From Porphyromonas sp. (GTDB lineage Bacteria; Bacteroidota; Bacteroidia; Bacteroidales; Porphyromonadaceae), in contig JASBZK010000026.1 in assembly GCA_029983505.1 (NCBI GenBank), forward strand, positions 1 to 28,769: DNA of 28,769 nucleotides. The letters are read 5' to 3'. The position numbers and the translations under genes were made by a program. The notes below the pieces were generated by a model, which saw only the letters and a program-made list of their open reading frames with translations, was not told the origin of the DNA and searched no databases. Each line of letters starts with the position of its first letter. Positions within the stretch are counted from its first letter, which is position 1. This document shows positions 1 to 9,401 of the stretch, in pieces.

Positions 1-93
1 ATCAGAGATTAAAAACCGGCAGACAGAGGGGACTCTGACCCCATCACCACATCTGCAATCATCAAACCCACCTCTTAACTCTCACTCGAAAAT

Positions 94-834
94 ATGAAGA
101 CTAACAGCATCATCATCGCCACAGCGATCTTTTCTGTCGCCCTCATCGTGGCGGCTTTCATCGGCGTCAGCGCCATCCGCACCTTTAAGACCAGCCCGCG
201 TACCGTCTCCGTCAAAGGGATGGCTTCCCGCGACTTCACGAGCGACCTCGCCGTCTGGAGCTTCTCCTACTCCGCGCACTCCGCCACCCCCCTTGAGGGC
301 TATAAGGAGATCGAGAGGCAGAGAGCCCAAGTACTCTCTTTCCTCAAAAGCCAGGGCGTAACCGATGAGGAGATCTCCCTCGGAGCCGTTTCGTCGAAAG
401 AAAAGGTGAACGGCTACTACTCCGGATCCGCCGGGCGGTACATCGAAGAGCCCGACGGCTACATCGTCTCCCAAAGCGTCACGATAACCACCGGCGACGT
501 GTACAAGGCAGACAAACTCTCCAAGAGCATCGGCGAACTCATCGCCCAAGGGGTCACCGTCTCGCCTTCTTTCCCCGAGTACTACTACAACGGCCTCGGA
601 GACCTCAAGCTCGAGATGCTCGGCGAAGCAGCCGCCGATGCCCGTGAGCGGGCCGAGAAGATTGCGGGAGAGAGCAACTCGCGCATCTCGGGACTGAAGT
701 CGTCCAGTATGGGGGTCTTCCAAATCAACGGCAAGAACTCCAACGAAGAATACTCTTGGGGCGGCAACTTCAACACCTCCAGCATCGAAAAAACAGCCAC
801 CATCACCGTCACCTCCTCCTTCCTCCTCAAGTAA
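94..834 (+). CDS. SIMPL (DUF541) domain protein, membrane-anchored
   Basis: This is a 246-residue protein of the SIMPL/DUF541 family; no precise biochemical role is established for most members. Residues 7-28 form one hydrophobic segment (IIIATAIFSVALIVAAFIGV), which reads as an uncleaved signal anchor and would place the rest in the periplasm. The family pattern follows: a 'RTVSVKGMASRDFTSD' opening strand near residues 36-51, a helix with the 'LKSQGVTDEEIS' motif near 84-95, and the alternating strands typical of the fold up to a C-terminal 'TATITVTSSF' strand. The TAA stop is directly followed by the ATG of ligA with no spacer, so the two are probably co-transcribed and translationally coupled. 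The 93 bases upstream contain an in-frame stop at 10-12 that could end a preceding gene, but nothing recognisable. Family assignment is good; function is unknown. Confidence 0.85.
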   Translation: MKTNSIIIATAIFSVALIVAAFIGVSAIRTFKTSPRTVSVKGMASRDFTSDLAVWSFSYSAHSATPLEGYKEIERQRAQVLSFLKSQGVTDEEISLGAVSSKEKVNGYYSGSAGRYIEEPDGYIVSQSVTITTGDVYKADKLSKSIGELIAQGVTVSPSFPEYYYNGLGDLKLEMLGEAAADARERAEKIAGESNSRISGLKSSSMGVFQINGKNSNEEYSWGGNFNTSSIEKTATITVTSSFLLK

Positions 835-2907
835 ATGAAGAGCCTCTTTGATGCCACGCCGGACGGCGAACGCATATCCGATCTTAGGCGGCTTCTCGTG
901 CAGTACGAATACGAGTACTACACCCTAAACCGCCCCACGATAAGCGACCGCGAGTTCGACGGCTTGATGCACGAGCTCGAAGCACTCGAGGTCGCACACC
1001 CCGAGCTCATCACTCCCGATTCTCCCACACAGAGGGTGGGGAGCGAGTTCATAGGCGTTGCCGAGTCCAGAGCGGGCGAAAAGGTACCCCACCGGGAGCC
1101 TATGCTCTCCCTCTCGAACACCTACAACAAGGGAGAAGCCGAGGCCTTTATTTCTCGGATGAGAGAAGCAGTCGGAGGAAGTGTCCCGCTCGTCGCGGAG
1201 CTCAAATACGACGGGGCTTCCATCTCCGTCACCTACGAAAAGGGACTTCTCTCCCGGGCACTGACGCGGGGCGACGGCAAAGTGGGCGAAGACATCACGG
1301 CAGCGATACGCGCCATCCCCTCTGTCCCCCTAAGGCTCAGGAGCGACACCCCGCTCCCCGACATCGTCGAAGTGCGGGGTGAAGTGCTTCTGCCACGGGA
1401 CGCGTTCCATGCGCTCAATCGGAAGCGCGAAGAGGAGGGACTCCCACTCTTTGCAAATCCCCGCAACGCCGTAGCGGGTACGATCAAAACGAAAGAAAAT
1501 ATCGCCCGTGTCGTCGCGGAGCGAAAGCCCACCTGCATCTTCTATTACCTCCTTTCTCCGGACAAAAGTTGGCTCCCGCCCATGCATCACGATCGCTTGG
1601 AGCGAATGAAAGAGATGGGGCTGAGGACGTCGGAGCACTACCGGATCTGTGAGACGCCGGCAGAGCTCTTCGCCTACATCGACGAGTGGGACGAGAGGCG
1701 CCACGCCCTGGACGTGGCCACGGACGGCATCGTCGTCAAGGCAGACGACTACCGGGTACACGACGAAATCGGTTGGACGGCCAAGTCCCCGAAGTGGGCG
1801 ATGGCGTACAAGTTTGATGCGGAGGAGGCGGTGACGCGTCTTTTGGGGGTGACGTTTCAGACGGCACGGACGGGCGTAATCACACCCGTAGCCGAGCTCG
1901 ACCCGGTCCTCCTCTCCGGCACCACCGTGTCGCGCGCCTCGCTCCACAACGCGGATATCATAGAGGAGCTCGGTCTCCGCTATGGCGACTGGGTCACAGT
2001 GGAGAAAGGGGGCGAAATCATCCCCAAGATTACGTCCGTGAAGGTCGATATGCGGGACGACAAAACGGGAGACCCCGTCCGGATGCCCGAAGTCTGCCCC
2101 TCCTGCGGACACCCCACGCACCGTCTCGAAGGCATGGCGGCCACAATCTGCACCAACGAGTGGGACTGTCCCGCCCAAGTGGAGGGTAAGATCGAGCACT
2201 TCGCTTCGCGCGGTGCGATGAACATCAACCTCGGTCCCAAAACCGTCCACCTGCTTGCGGAGAACCTCCGTGTCCACGACCCCTCGCGCCTCTACCGCCT
2301 CACGGAGGAGGAGCTGCTCACTCTGCCCGGATTCAAGGCGGCAAAAGCCCGCAACCTCCTCTCAAGCTTGGAGGAGAGCAAAAAGACGCCCTTCAATAAA
2401 GTCCTCTTTGCCCTCGGCATCAAGCTCGTGGGCGCCCGTGTGGCGGACAAATTGGCACGGGAGTTCGGCTCCATAGATGCCCTTTTCTCGGCGTCACTGG
2501 AGACGCTCACGGCACTCGACGAGATCGGACCGATGATCGCGGAGAGCATCCGTCTTTACGCCTCCGAACCCCGGAACCGCGAGATTGTTTTAGGGCTGAA
2601 AGAGGTGGGCTTGAACCTCTCTTTCGGGGAGGGCGAAAGCGGGCTTCCCGTCCGCGAAAGCTCGCTTCTGGAGGGCGAAACGGTCGTCATCAGCGGGGTT
2701 TTCTCTTCCATATCGAGGGACGAACTCAAAGAGCTCCTCACCCGACACGGTGCGAAAACGGGCAGCGGCATCACCGGGAAGACGACCCTTTTCGTCACCG
2801 GCGAAAACGTCGGTCCTTCAAAGCTCCAGAAAGCGGAAGAGCTCGGCATCCGAAGACTTTCGGAAGAGGAGTTTTTCCGCACCTATCCCGAACTGCGCGG
2901 AGCTTAA
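835..2907 (+). CDS. ligA: NAD-dependent DNA ligase LigA
   Basis: LigA seals nicks during replication and repair using NAD+. The 690-residue length is normal for the family. The adenylation domain carries the active-site lysine motif KYDG at 124-127 (K124 is the AMP-accepting lysine), with 'DGIVVK' at 297-302 and 'WAMAYKF' at 321-327 as further nucleotidyltransferase motifs. An OB fold follows, then a four-cysteine zinc finger (C421, C424, C439, C445), a helix-hairpin-helix region (about 480-600) and a C-terminal BRCT domain (from about 610, 'GETVVISGVFSSISRDELKELL'). The start is fixed by the abutting stop of the SIMPL gene. Downstream is a GTAC-unit array that separates it from dnaE. No defect is seen. 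Confidence 0.98.
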   Translation: MKSLFDATPDGERISDLRRLLVQYEYEYYTLNRPTISDREFDGLMHELEALEVAHPELITPDSPTQRVGSEFIGVAESRAGEKVPHREPMLSLSNTYNKGEAEAFISRMREAVGGSVPLVAELKYDGASISVTYEKGLLSRALTRGDGKVGEDITAAIRAIPSVPLRLRSDTPLPDIVEVRGEVLLPRDAFHALNRKREEEGLPLFANPRNAVAGTIKTKENIARVVAERKPTCIFYYLLSPDKSWLPPMHHDRLERMKEMGLRTSEHYRICETPAELFAYIDEWDERRHALDVATDGIVVKADDYRVHDEIGWTAKSPKWAMAYKFDAEEAVTRLLGVTFQTARTGVITPVAELDPVLLSGTTVSRASLHNADIIEELGLRYGDWVTVEKGGEIIPKITSVKVDMRDDKTGDPVRMPEVCPSCGHPTHRLEGMAATICTNEWDCPAQVEGKIEHFASRGAMNINLGPKTVHLLAENLRVHDPSRLYRLTEEELLTLPGFKAAKARNLLSSLEESKKTPFNKVLFALGIKLVGARVADKLAREFGSIDALFSASLETLTALDEIGPMIAESIRLYASEPRNREIVLGLKEVGLNLSFGEGESGLPVRESSLLEGETVVISGVFSSISRDELKELLTRHGAKTGSGITGKTTLFVTGENVGPSKLQKAEELGIRRLSEEEFFRTYPELRGA

Positions 2908-2925
2908 GCTCCGTGTATGCCGCAC

Positions 2926-3024
2926 AAGCGGGGTACGGACCAAAAAGACTTTTTGGTACAGACCCAAAACTTTTTCCCGCACGGACCGAAAAGATGGTCT
3001 CGGTACGTGCAAAAAAATAATTCA
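2926..3024. repeat. GTAC-cored unit array between ligA and dnaE
   Basis: There are four degenerate units here with cores at 2933 (GTAC), 2956 (GTAC), 2979 (GCAC) and 3003 (GTAC), giving intervals of 23, 23 and 24 bp. The units read GGTACGGACC, GGTACAGACC, GCACGGACC and GGTACGTGCAAAAA. The first pair encloses a small hairpin (ACCAAAAA / TTTTTGGT at 2938-2956). The last unit is almost identical to one in the phoH-purC spacer (16519-16535). It lies 39 bp before the dnaE start. The function is unknown; it may contribute to termination of ligA transcription or to the dnaE leader. Confidence 0.75.
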
Positions 3025-3041
3025 CTCCCAACAGCTGACTA

Positions 3042-6000
3042 ATGGACAACCCCAGAGAGATAAAACCTTTCGTACACCTGCACGTCCACTCCTATTACTC
3101 CGTCCTCGACGCCCTCTCCCCGGTGAGCAAACTGGTGGACGCGGCCTACGCAGACGGGCAGCCCGGGCTCGCGCTCACGGATCACGGCGTGATGTTCGGG
3201 ATCAAGGAGTTCACCGACTATATCGCCAAGAAGAACAGCCCCGTCACTTCCGCCCTCAAAGAGCTCAAAGGGCGAATCGAGACCGAAGGAGAGACGCCTG
3301 AGCTTCTCGAAGAAAAGAAACTCTTGGAGCGCCAAATCTTCAAGCCCATAATCGGGTGCGAAGTCTATTTTGCCAAAGACGGACGCCTCTCCAAGGGGAC
3401 GAAAAGCCAAGTCGGAGCCGACGGCAAATCGCGCAACAAAGACTACTACCACCTCATCCTCCTGGCCAAAAACCTCACCGGCTACCACAACCTCGCCAAG
3501 CTGGTCAGCAAAGGCTACACCGAAGGCTACCACTACAAACCGCGTATCGACCGGGAGCTCCTCGAAGAATTTCACGAAGGGCTTATCGCCGCAAGCGCCT
3601 GTCTCGGAGGCGAGATCCCCCAGCTCATTATGGCGGGCGACCTCCATGGGGCGAAAGAGAGCATCCTGTGGTTCAAAAGCATCTTTGGCGAAGACTATTA
3701 CCTCGAGCTCCAGAGGCACAAGACGGACAAACCCCGCGGCAACCGGAACACGTTCCCCAAGCAGGAAGAAGTGAACCGCGAGCTCCTGGCTCTCGGCCGG
3801 GAACTGGGGGTGAAGTGCATCGCCACGAACGACGTACACTTCGCGGGCGAAGCCGACGCCGAAGCCCACGAAAGACTCATCTGCATCGGACGCAACCAGA
3901 CGTTTGAGGACCCCAACCGCTTCCACCCCTACACCAAGCAGGAGTGGCTCAAGGGGTACGACCTGATGAAGGAGATTTTCTCCGACGTACCCGACGCCCT
4001 CGCAAATACGATGGAGATTTTGGACAAAGTGGAAGTCTACTCCATCGAGCATGCCCCGCTGATGCCCGACTTCAAGATACCCGAGCCTTTCACTTCGGAG
4101 GCAGAGTACCTCCGTCACCTCTCCTACGAAGGAGCCAAAGAGCGCTACGGCGACCCGCTCTCCGACGAAGTACGGGAGCGTCTCGACTTCGAGCTCGACA
4201 CCATCATCACGATGGGGTTCCCAGGCTACTTCCTCATCGTGCAGGACTTCATCGCCGCCGCACGCCGCCTCGGCGTCATCGTGGGACCGGGACGCGGATC
4301 CGCCGCAGGCTCCATCGTCTCCTACTGCCTCCGCATCACCGACCTCGACCCGCTTAAGTACGGCCTCCTCTTCGAGCGGTTCCTGAACCCCGACCGTATC
4401 TCGCTCCCCGATATCGACGTCGATTTCGACGACGACGGACGGCAGCAGATCCTCGAGTGGGTCACCAATACCTACGGCAAAGACCGCGTCGCCCACATCG
4501 TCACCTTCAATACCATGGCCGCCAAAAGCGCCATCAAGCAGGTGGGGAAAGTGGTGGGTCTGCCTTTCTCCGAGACCAACGTCCTCTCTAAGCAGATCCC
4601 GGACCGCATCGAAGGCGTCAAAAAGATCACCGTCAAAGCCTCCATCGATAACGTCCCCCAGCTTAAGAGCTACTACGACGCCGGCGGGGGCGAATACGAG
4701 ACCCTCAAGTACGCTATGCAGCTCGAAGGCACCGTCTCCAACACCGGCGTTCACGCCTGCGGTATCATCATCGGCAAACAGCCCATAAGCGACGTCGTCC
4801 CCGTATGCACCTCCACGGATAAGGACACCAAGGAGAAAATCCTCGCCACGCAGTACGAAGGCAGCGTCATCGAGTCGACCGGACTCATCAAGATGGACTT
4901 CCTGGGGCTTAAGACCCTTTCGATCATCAGGGAAGCTTTGCGTAATATCAAACTCTCCACCGGTAAGGAGCTCGACATCGACCGCATACCGCTCGACGAC
5001 GAACTCACCTACAAGCTCTTCCAGGACGGAAACACGCACGCCGTCTTCCAGTTTGAATCGCCCGGGATGCAGAAATCCCTCAGGCAACTGAAGCCTTCCG
5101 TCTTCGAGGATCTCATCGCCATGGTCGCACTCTACCGACCGGGACCTATGGACAACATCCCCTCTTTCATTGCACGCAAACACGGAGAAGAGCCCATCGA
5201 GTACGACCTCCCGGAGATGGAAGAGTACCTCCGCGAAACGTACGGCATCACGGTTTACCAGGAGCAGGTCATGCTTCTGTCCCGGGCCATCGCGGGCTTT
5301 ACACGCGGAGAGAGCGACAACCTCCGGAAGGCTATGGGGAAAAAGAAACTCGAAATGATGGCCAAGCTCAAGGTTAAGTTCCTCTCCGGCGGCGAAGCGA
5401 ACGGCTACAAGGCGGAGACCTTGGAAAAGATCTGGAAAGAGTGGGAGAAATTCGCCTCCTACGCCTTCAATAAGAGTCACGCCGCGTGCTATGCCTGGGT
5501 CGCCTACCAGACGGCCTATCTCAAAGCGCACTACCCTGCGGAGTTCCTCGCCGGGGTTATGAGCCGCAACCTCAACGACATCAACGAAATCAGCAAATAC
5601 ATCAAAGAGTGCCAAAAGAACGGCATCGAAGTCCTCGGTCCCGACATCAATGAGAGCCAGGGGACTTTCTCCGTGAATAAAGAAGGGCAGGTACGCTTCG
5701 GGCTCCTCGGCATCAAGGGGATCAATACGAGCACGGTCTCGGGCATACTCAAGGAGCGCGACGAGAACGGCACTTTCTCGGACGTCTATGAGGTCTTCTC
5801 GCGTCTACCCGTCTCCGTCGCCTCCCAGAAGAAAGATTTCGAGATGCTGGTCTACACCGGGGCTTTCGACAGCTTCGGGACCTTCACGCGGGAAGACTAC
5901 CTCGAGGAAACCGACGGCAAGGACGGCCGTTTCCTCAACGCTCTCGTCAAATACAACGAGCGGACTAAAGGCGCCGCGCAAGTGGCCACGCAGTCGCTCT

Positions 6001-6713
6001 TCGGCGACGAAGTGATGAACGAAGTCTCCAAACCCGTCCTCGAAGCCCACGCCTCCCCGTGGAGCGACATCGAGCGGCTCAATTACGAGAAACAGTACCT
6101 CGGGCTCTACCTCACCGCTTCGCCCTTGGACAAATACGCCCTTGTCCTGAGGCACAAGTGCAATATGCACGGCGCCGAGATCGGCAAGTGGGAGGAGTTT
6201 GCGGGCAAGGACGTCACCCTTGGCGGCATCGTCACCGGCGCAAGAGAGGGTACCGCGAGAAACGGTAATCCTTTCTCCATCATCAAGGTGCAGGACTTTG
6301 ACGGCGAAGGGGAGCTGCCGCTTTTCGGAGAACAGTTCGTCAAGTACGGCGGCTTCGGTCGCGAAGGGCTCTGCATCCTCGTCAGAGGGCGTGTCAACCC
6401 CGCCTACAACGGTACCCGTTTCTACTTCGATGTCTCTTCCATCAACCTCCTCGACAAAGTCTACAAGGATATGGTCTCCAAAATCCGCATTATGGCGCCC
6501 CTTTTTGCGCTCAATGAGGACGAAGCGGCGGACGCGATCATCGACACCTTCACCCAAGTGCCGGAGGGGGACATTGAGGTGGAGTTTGTGATCACCGACA
6601 CCTCCAACGGACTTCAAGTGACGGCAGCACCGCAGTCGAGACGTCTCCGCATCACTCAGGACATCATCGACCAGCTCACGGCCATCCCCGACATCAGAGT
6701 GGAAGTGAACTAA
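3042..6713 (+). CDS. dnaE: DNA polymerase III alpha subunit
   Basis: This is the catalytic replicative polymerase subunit, 1223 residues, in the size range I expect for Bacteroidetes DnaE. The N-terminal PHP domain begins with 'HLHVHSYYS' (H12, H14) and has 'LTDHG' at 45-49. The C-family polymerase core has the 'GPGRGSAAGS' motif at 415-424 and the metal-binding 'PDIDVDF' at 456-462 (D457 and D459 correspond to the catalytic pair). 'VALYRPGPMDNIP' and 'YAFNKSHAACYAWVAYQTAYLKAHYPAEF' mark the fingers and thumb. Near the C-terminus, 'DVTLGGIVTGAREGTARNGN' starts the OB-fold nucleic-acid-binding domain. The ATG at 3042 is chosen because the PHP motif follows directly and the bases upstream belong to the repeat array. 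The gene appears to be transcribed alone. A long open frame on the opposite strand is a codon-bias shadow. Confidence 0.98.
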   Translation: MDNPREIKPFVHLHVHSYYSVLDALSPVSKLVDAAYADGQPGLALTDHGVMFGIKEFTDYIAKKNSPVTSALKELKGRIETEGETPELLEEKKLLERQIFKPIIGCEVYFAKDGRLSKGTKSQVGADGKSRNKDYYHLILLAKNLTGYHNLAKLVSKGYTEGYHYKPRIDRELLEEFHEGLIAASACLGGEIPQLIMAGDLHGAKESILWFKSIFGEDYYLELQRHKTDKPRGNRNTFPKQEEVNRELLALGRELGVKCIATNDVHFAGEADAEAHERLICIGRNQTFEDPNRFHPYTKQEWLKGYDLMKEIFSDVPDALANTMEILDKVEVYSIEHAPLMPDFKIPEPFTSEAEYLRHLSYEGAKERYGDPLSDEVRERLDFELDTIITMGFPGYFLIVQDFIAAARRLGVIVGPGRGSAAGSIVSYCLRITDLDPLKYGLLFERFLNPDRISLPDIDVDFDDDGRQQILEWVTNTYGKDRVAHIVTFNTMAAKSAIKQVGKVVGLPFSETNVLSKQIPDRIEGVKKITVKASIDNVPQLKSYYDAGGGEYETLKYAMQLEGTVSNTGVHACGIIIGKQPISDVVPVCTSTDKDTKEKILATQYEGSVIESTGLIKMDFLGLKTLSIIREALRNIKLSTGKELDIDRIPLDDELTYKLFQDGNTHAVFQFESPGMQKSLRQLKPSVFEDLIAMVALYRPGPMDNIPSFIARKHGEEPIEYDLPEMEEYLRETYGITVYQEQVMLLSRAIAGFTRGESDNLRKAMGKKKLEMMAKLKVKFLSGGEANGYKAETLEKIWKEWEKFASYAFNKSHAACYAWVAYQTAYLKAHYPAEFLAGVMSRNLNDINEISKYIKECQKNGIEVLGPDINESQGTFSVNKEGQVRFGLLGIKGINTSTVSGILKERDENGTFSDVYEVFSRLPVSVASQKKDFEMLVYTGAFDSFGTFTREDYLEETDGKDGRFLNALVKYNERTKGAAQVATQSLFGDEVMNEVSKPVLEAHASPWSDIERLNYEKQYLGLYLTASPLDKYALVLRHKCNMHGAEIGKWEEFAGKDVTLGGIVTGAREGTARNGNPFSIIKVQDFDGEGELPLFGEQFVKYGGFGREGLCILVRGRVNPAYNGTRFYFDVSSINLLDKVYKDMVSKIRIMAPLFALNEDEAADAIIDTFTQVPEGDIEVEFVITDTSNGLQVTAAPQSRRLRITQDIIDQLTAIPDIRVEVN

Positions 6714-6796
6714 TCCCGCGGAAGGGTTGTTCTAAGCGTACAGGAAAGAAGAATAGTTTCAGTCATACAAATCATTTTAGTTCAAACACATTAAAA

Positions 6797-7111
6797 ATGG
6801 AATTTACTTTTACAGACGCGAACCTCGCCGAAGAAATCAAGAAGGGCAAACCCGTAGTCGTTGACTTTTGGGCCGTATGGTGCGGTCCCTGCCGTCTCGT
6901 GAGCCCGATCATCGAAGAGCTCGCAGGTGAGTACGCCGGCAAAGTGACCATCGGCAAACTCAATGTGGACGAAAACAGCGACGCGCCCGCCTTGTACTCC
7001 GTGCGCAACATCCCCACGATCCTTTTCTTCAAGGACGGTCAGCTCGTAGACCGCAAGGTGGGTGCCCAGAGCAAAGAGACCCTCAAAAAAGCGATCGACG
7101 CGCTTCTTTGA
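6797..7111 (+). CDS. trxA: Thioredoxin TrxA
   Basis: This is a cytoplasmic thioredoxin of 104 residues, the normal size. It has the classical redox motif WCGPC at 28-32 (C29, C32) in the context 'VVDFWAVWCGPC', and the cis-proline segment 'VRNIPTILFF' at about 73-82. It is expected to reduce protein disulfides with electrons from thioredoxin reductase, which is not in this window. There is no signal peptide, unlike the second thioredoxin-fold gene at 14946. It is a single-gene unit: 83 bp separate it from dnaE and a strong terminator follows. Confidence 0.97.
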   Translation: MEFTFTDANLAEEIKKGKPVVVDFWAVWCGPCRLVSPIIEELAGEYAGKVTIGKLNVDENSDAPALYSVRNIPTILFFKDGQLVDRKVGAQSKETLKKAIDALL

Positions 7112-7137
7112 TGCCCCGATCGGCTCCCGATAGGAGC

Positions 7138-7192
7138 AAATAAAATCGGCCTGTACCAAGTGATCTTCCGGTACAGGCCGATTTTATTTTTT
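7138..7192 (+). terminator. Strong intrinsic terminator after trxA
   Basis: There is a perfect 20-bp inverted repeat, left arm 7138-7157 and right arm 7170-7189, with a 12-nt loop, ending in a T-rich tract. The A-rich 5' side means it could work in both directions. The GC-rich part of the stem (CGGCCTGTACC / GGTACAGGCCG) consists of two opposed GTAC units of the family seen in the other spacers. A further unit, CCGTACC, follows at about 7196. Confidence 0.9.
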
Positions 7193-7220
7193 CGCCCGTA
7201 CCGGAAAAGTTTTTTTGCCT

Positions 7221-7249
7221 ATAGGTCAGTTTTTCGTGTCTTGAGACCT
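7221..7249 (+). repeat. Partial copy of the 39-nt GGTCTC/GAGACC hairpin element
   Basis: The segment contains GTTTTTCGTG at 7229-7238 followed shortly by GAGACC (7243-7248), resembling the 3' half of the complete 39-nt hairpin at 9394-9432. The 5' half is degenerate. It lies between the trxA terminator and the fucosidase promoter. Confidence 0.4.
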
Positions 7250-7275
7250 CCCTGCAAAAGTCTCTTATTATTCGC

Positions 7276-7283
7276 TACCTTTG
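7276..7283 (+). promoter_or_regulatory. -7 promoter box (TACCTTTG) for the fucosidase gene
   Basis: TACCTTTG is an exact match to the Bacteroidetes TAnnTTTG -7 element and lies 34 bp before the fucosidase ATG. The expected -33 TTTG is only weakly represented (CTGC around 7252-7255), so the assignment rests on the -7 box and its position after a terminator. Confidence 0.6.
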
Positions 7284-7317
7284 CACCACATACCGAAAAC
7301 TATATTTCTCATACGCT

Positions 7318-9339
7318 ATGCGCCTCCGCTTCCTTTCCTTTTTGTTTCTGTTCCTCGCTCCGCTCTCCGCTTTTGCCCAGGCATCCGACTGGTTTGGGGA
7401 CAAGTACTCGATGTTCATCCACTACGGTCTCTACTCCCTCTTCGGCGGAGTCTTCGACGGCGAGCCGGTTCGGGAAGGCTATTCGGAACAGATACTCACG
7501 TTCGGGGTACACTTCTCTGATTGGTACGAGGCAGCAGCAAGGGACTTCTCGGCCGGGGACTTTAATGCCGATTCCATCGCGGCTTTGGCAAAAAAAGCCG
7601 GCATGAGGAGCATCGTCCTCACCGCCAAGCACCACGATGGTTTTTGCCTCTTCAAGACAGCGACGACGAAGTACAATTCTTTTGACGGCACCCCTGCCCA
7701 CCGCGACCTCGTCTCCGAGATGGCCGAGGCGTGCCACAGGGCGGGACTCGGCTTCGGCGTCTACTTCTCCCTCATCGACTGGCACTACCCGTATGCCGTG
7801 CCTTTCACCTCCCACAACGCCGACCCCGTCACTCCCGCCCACCACGAGTACAATAAGGCACAGGTCACGGAGCTGCTCTCGAACTACGGCACCATCGACG
7901 AGATATGGTTTGATATGGGTTCCCTCACCGAGCATCAGAGCGCAGAGCTCTATGCCCTTGTCCACAGTCTGCAACCGCAGTGTATGGTGAGCGGCCGGCT
8001 CGGCAACGACTACGCGGACTTCGCCGTTATGCCGGACAATGCCCTCCCGGACTATGCGATGGATCTTCCGTGGCAGACGGCCGCCGGTATTTTCCCCGAG
8101 ACTTGGGGCTATCGCTCTTGGCAGGACCACTCTATCTCTGCGGAGACCAAGGCTGCCGAGAAGCTCCGCGACCTCATCCGCGTCGTCACCGGCGGGGGCA
8201 AGTACCTCCTCAATATCGGACCTATGGGGTCGGGCGCAGTGGTGCCTTACGAGCGGGAGGTCTTGGAAAGGATGGGCGCTTTCCTCGACCCCGTGAAAGA
8301 GGCGGTCTATGGCACCCGGCCTGCGCGCTTTGTACCAAACGCCACCCTGTCGCCCGACGGCAAGAGTCTCTATCTCTTTGTGGAAAAAGGCATTTCGTCC
8401 GTCTCTCTCCCCCATCTCTCTCCCTCTCCGCTCTCCGCCCGCACCGTCAAGGGCGGTCGGAAAGTCCCGTTTGAAGTCACGACGGGCGGCAGGCTTGCCT
8501 TCACCTCCATCCCCGACGAAGGGCTCTACACCGTCGTGTGTCTCCGCTTTCCTTCGCCCGTGACGGAAGACCTCACCGCCCGTGTCCTGAAGGACGCCGT
8601 ACTCGACGCCCACAACGCCGAACCCCTCTACACCCACTCCTCGGCAGACTACTACGCCTCATTCCGCGCCGTTTCCGGCTACCGCTGGGTGACGGAGCCG
8701 AGAGAAAAAGTCACCCTCCACTACACGGAAGCCGAAGCGGGCCGGACCATCTCCCTCAACGGCGCGCGCCTCACCCTCCCGGCCTCCAACCCCTCTTTTT
8801 ATAAGCCCGACCTCTCCAAAGTCACTGCCAAAGGGACGTGGGAAAAGGGCTCTGCACGGGGGCTCTTCGGCGACTTTGCGCCGGAAAAAGTGCAGTTTGG
8901 GAAGACAGACTGCGCGTGGACGGACGAAGTGCGGGACACCCTTGAGGTGCACCGCGGGATGATGTACCGCCTCACGCTCGCGGCGGACGAAGCGATGAAG
9001 CTGCCTGTGCGGTTCGACTTCTCGGACGGTCTCCTTGTGGCGCTTAACGGCACCCCTGTCGACGCCGCACTCCAAAGGGAGGGCGACGGCGCGCTCACCC
9101 TCCTTCTCCCGCTCCAAAAGGGCGATAACCTCGTCGAAGTCAAGACCTACAACCTCACGGCGGGAGCGGGAACTTTTTTCCGGATGATGCCCCTCTCCGA
9201 GATAGCGACCTACGAGATGACCCTCGACTTCGACCCCGTGCCCCGCGAGATGAAAGCACTGCTCGTCGAGATCAAGCGACCCCACGCCCTCCCCTTTGCA
9301 GCCCCCGCGCACCTCTCCGGCCTCAGTCTGGCTTTTTGA
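7318..9339 (+). CDS. Secreted alpha-L-fucosidase (GH29)
   Basis: This 673-residue protein has a signal peptide (residues 1-20, hydrophobic core LSFLFLFLAPL, likely cleavage after SAFA), so it acts outside the cytoplasm. The mature N-terminus 'WFGDKYSMFIHYGLYSLFGG' and 'VLTAKHHDGFCLF' (100-112, His pair 105-106) are GH29 hallmarks. 'IDEIWFDMG' (193-201) carries the probable nucleophile D199. The acid/base residue cannot be fixed by eye. After the barrel, two beta-rich segments (from about 340 and about 440) resemble accessory or galactose-binding-like modules. It should release terminal alpha-L-fucose from glycans; the linkage cannot be read from sequence. Its own promoter precedes it and a complex repeat region follows. 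With the GH2 enzyme at 11667 it suggests use of fucosylated galactosides such as mucin-type glycans, which is inference. Confidence 0.92.
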   Translation: MRLRFLSFLFLFLAPLSAFAQASDWFGDKYSMFIHYGLYSLFGGVFDGEPVREGYSEQILTFGVHFSDWYEAAARDFSAGDFNADSIAALAKKAGMRSIVLTAKHHDGFCLFKTATTKYNSFDGTPAHRDLVSEMAEACHRAGLGFGVYFSLIDWHYPYAVPFTSHNADPVTPAHHEYNKAQVTELLSNYGTIDEIWFDMGSLTEHQSAELYALVHSLQPQCMVSGRLGNDYADFAVMPDNALPDYAMDLPWQTAAGIFPETWGYRSWQDHSISAETKAAEKLRDLIRVVTGGGKYLLNIGPMGSGAVVPYEREVLERMGAFLDPVKEAVYGTRPARFVPNATLSPDGKSLYLFVEKGISSVSLPHLSPSPLSARTVKGGRKVPFEVTTGGRLAFTSIPDEGLYTVVCLRFPSPVTEDLTARVLKDAVLDAHNAEPLYTHSSADYYASFRAVSGYRWVTEPREKVTLHYTEAEAGRTISLNGARLTLPASNPSFYKPDLSKVTAKGTWEKGSARGLFGDFAPEKVQFGKTDCAWTDEVRDTLEVHRGMMYRLTLAADEAMKLPVRFDFSDGLLVALNGTPVDAALQREGDGALTLLLPLQKGDNLVEVKTYNLTAGAGTFFRMMPLSEIATYEMTLDFDPVPREMKALLVEIKRPHALPFAAPAHLSGLSLAF

Positions 9340-9373
9340 CCCCAAAGTCCTCAATGGAGGCGTAAATTTCAGC

Positions 9374-9401
9374 TTGAGACCTTTGTACAAAAGGGTCTCA
9401 A
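9374..9401 (+). repeat. Palindrome following the fucosidase gene
   Basis: TTGAGACC at 9374-9381 pairs with GGTCTCAA at 9394-9401 around an interior TTTGTACAAAA. No clean T-run follows, so it is a weak terminator at best. Its right arm is also the left arm of the next hairpin (9394-9432), so the two structures exclude each other. Confidence 0.6.

Noticed and set aside
2926..3024. CRISPR array
   Set aside because: The units are short and degenerate, the intervals contain no full-length unique spacers, and no cas genes are present; similar groups occur in ten spacers.
3039..5615. A very long open frame on the minus strand opposite dnaE, and similar antisense frames opposite lacZ, hydG and phoH
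   Set aside because: They have no recognisable domains, are rich in Val/Gly/Asp/Glu as expected from the complement of GC-biased codons, and lie fully opposite genes with strong family matches.
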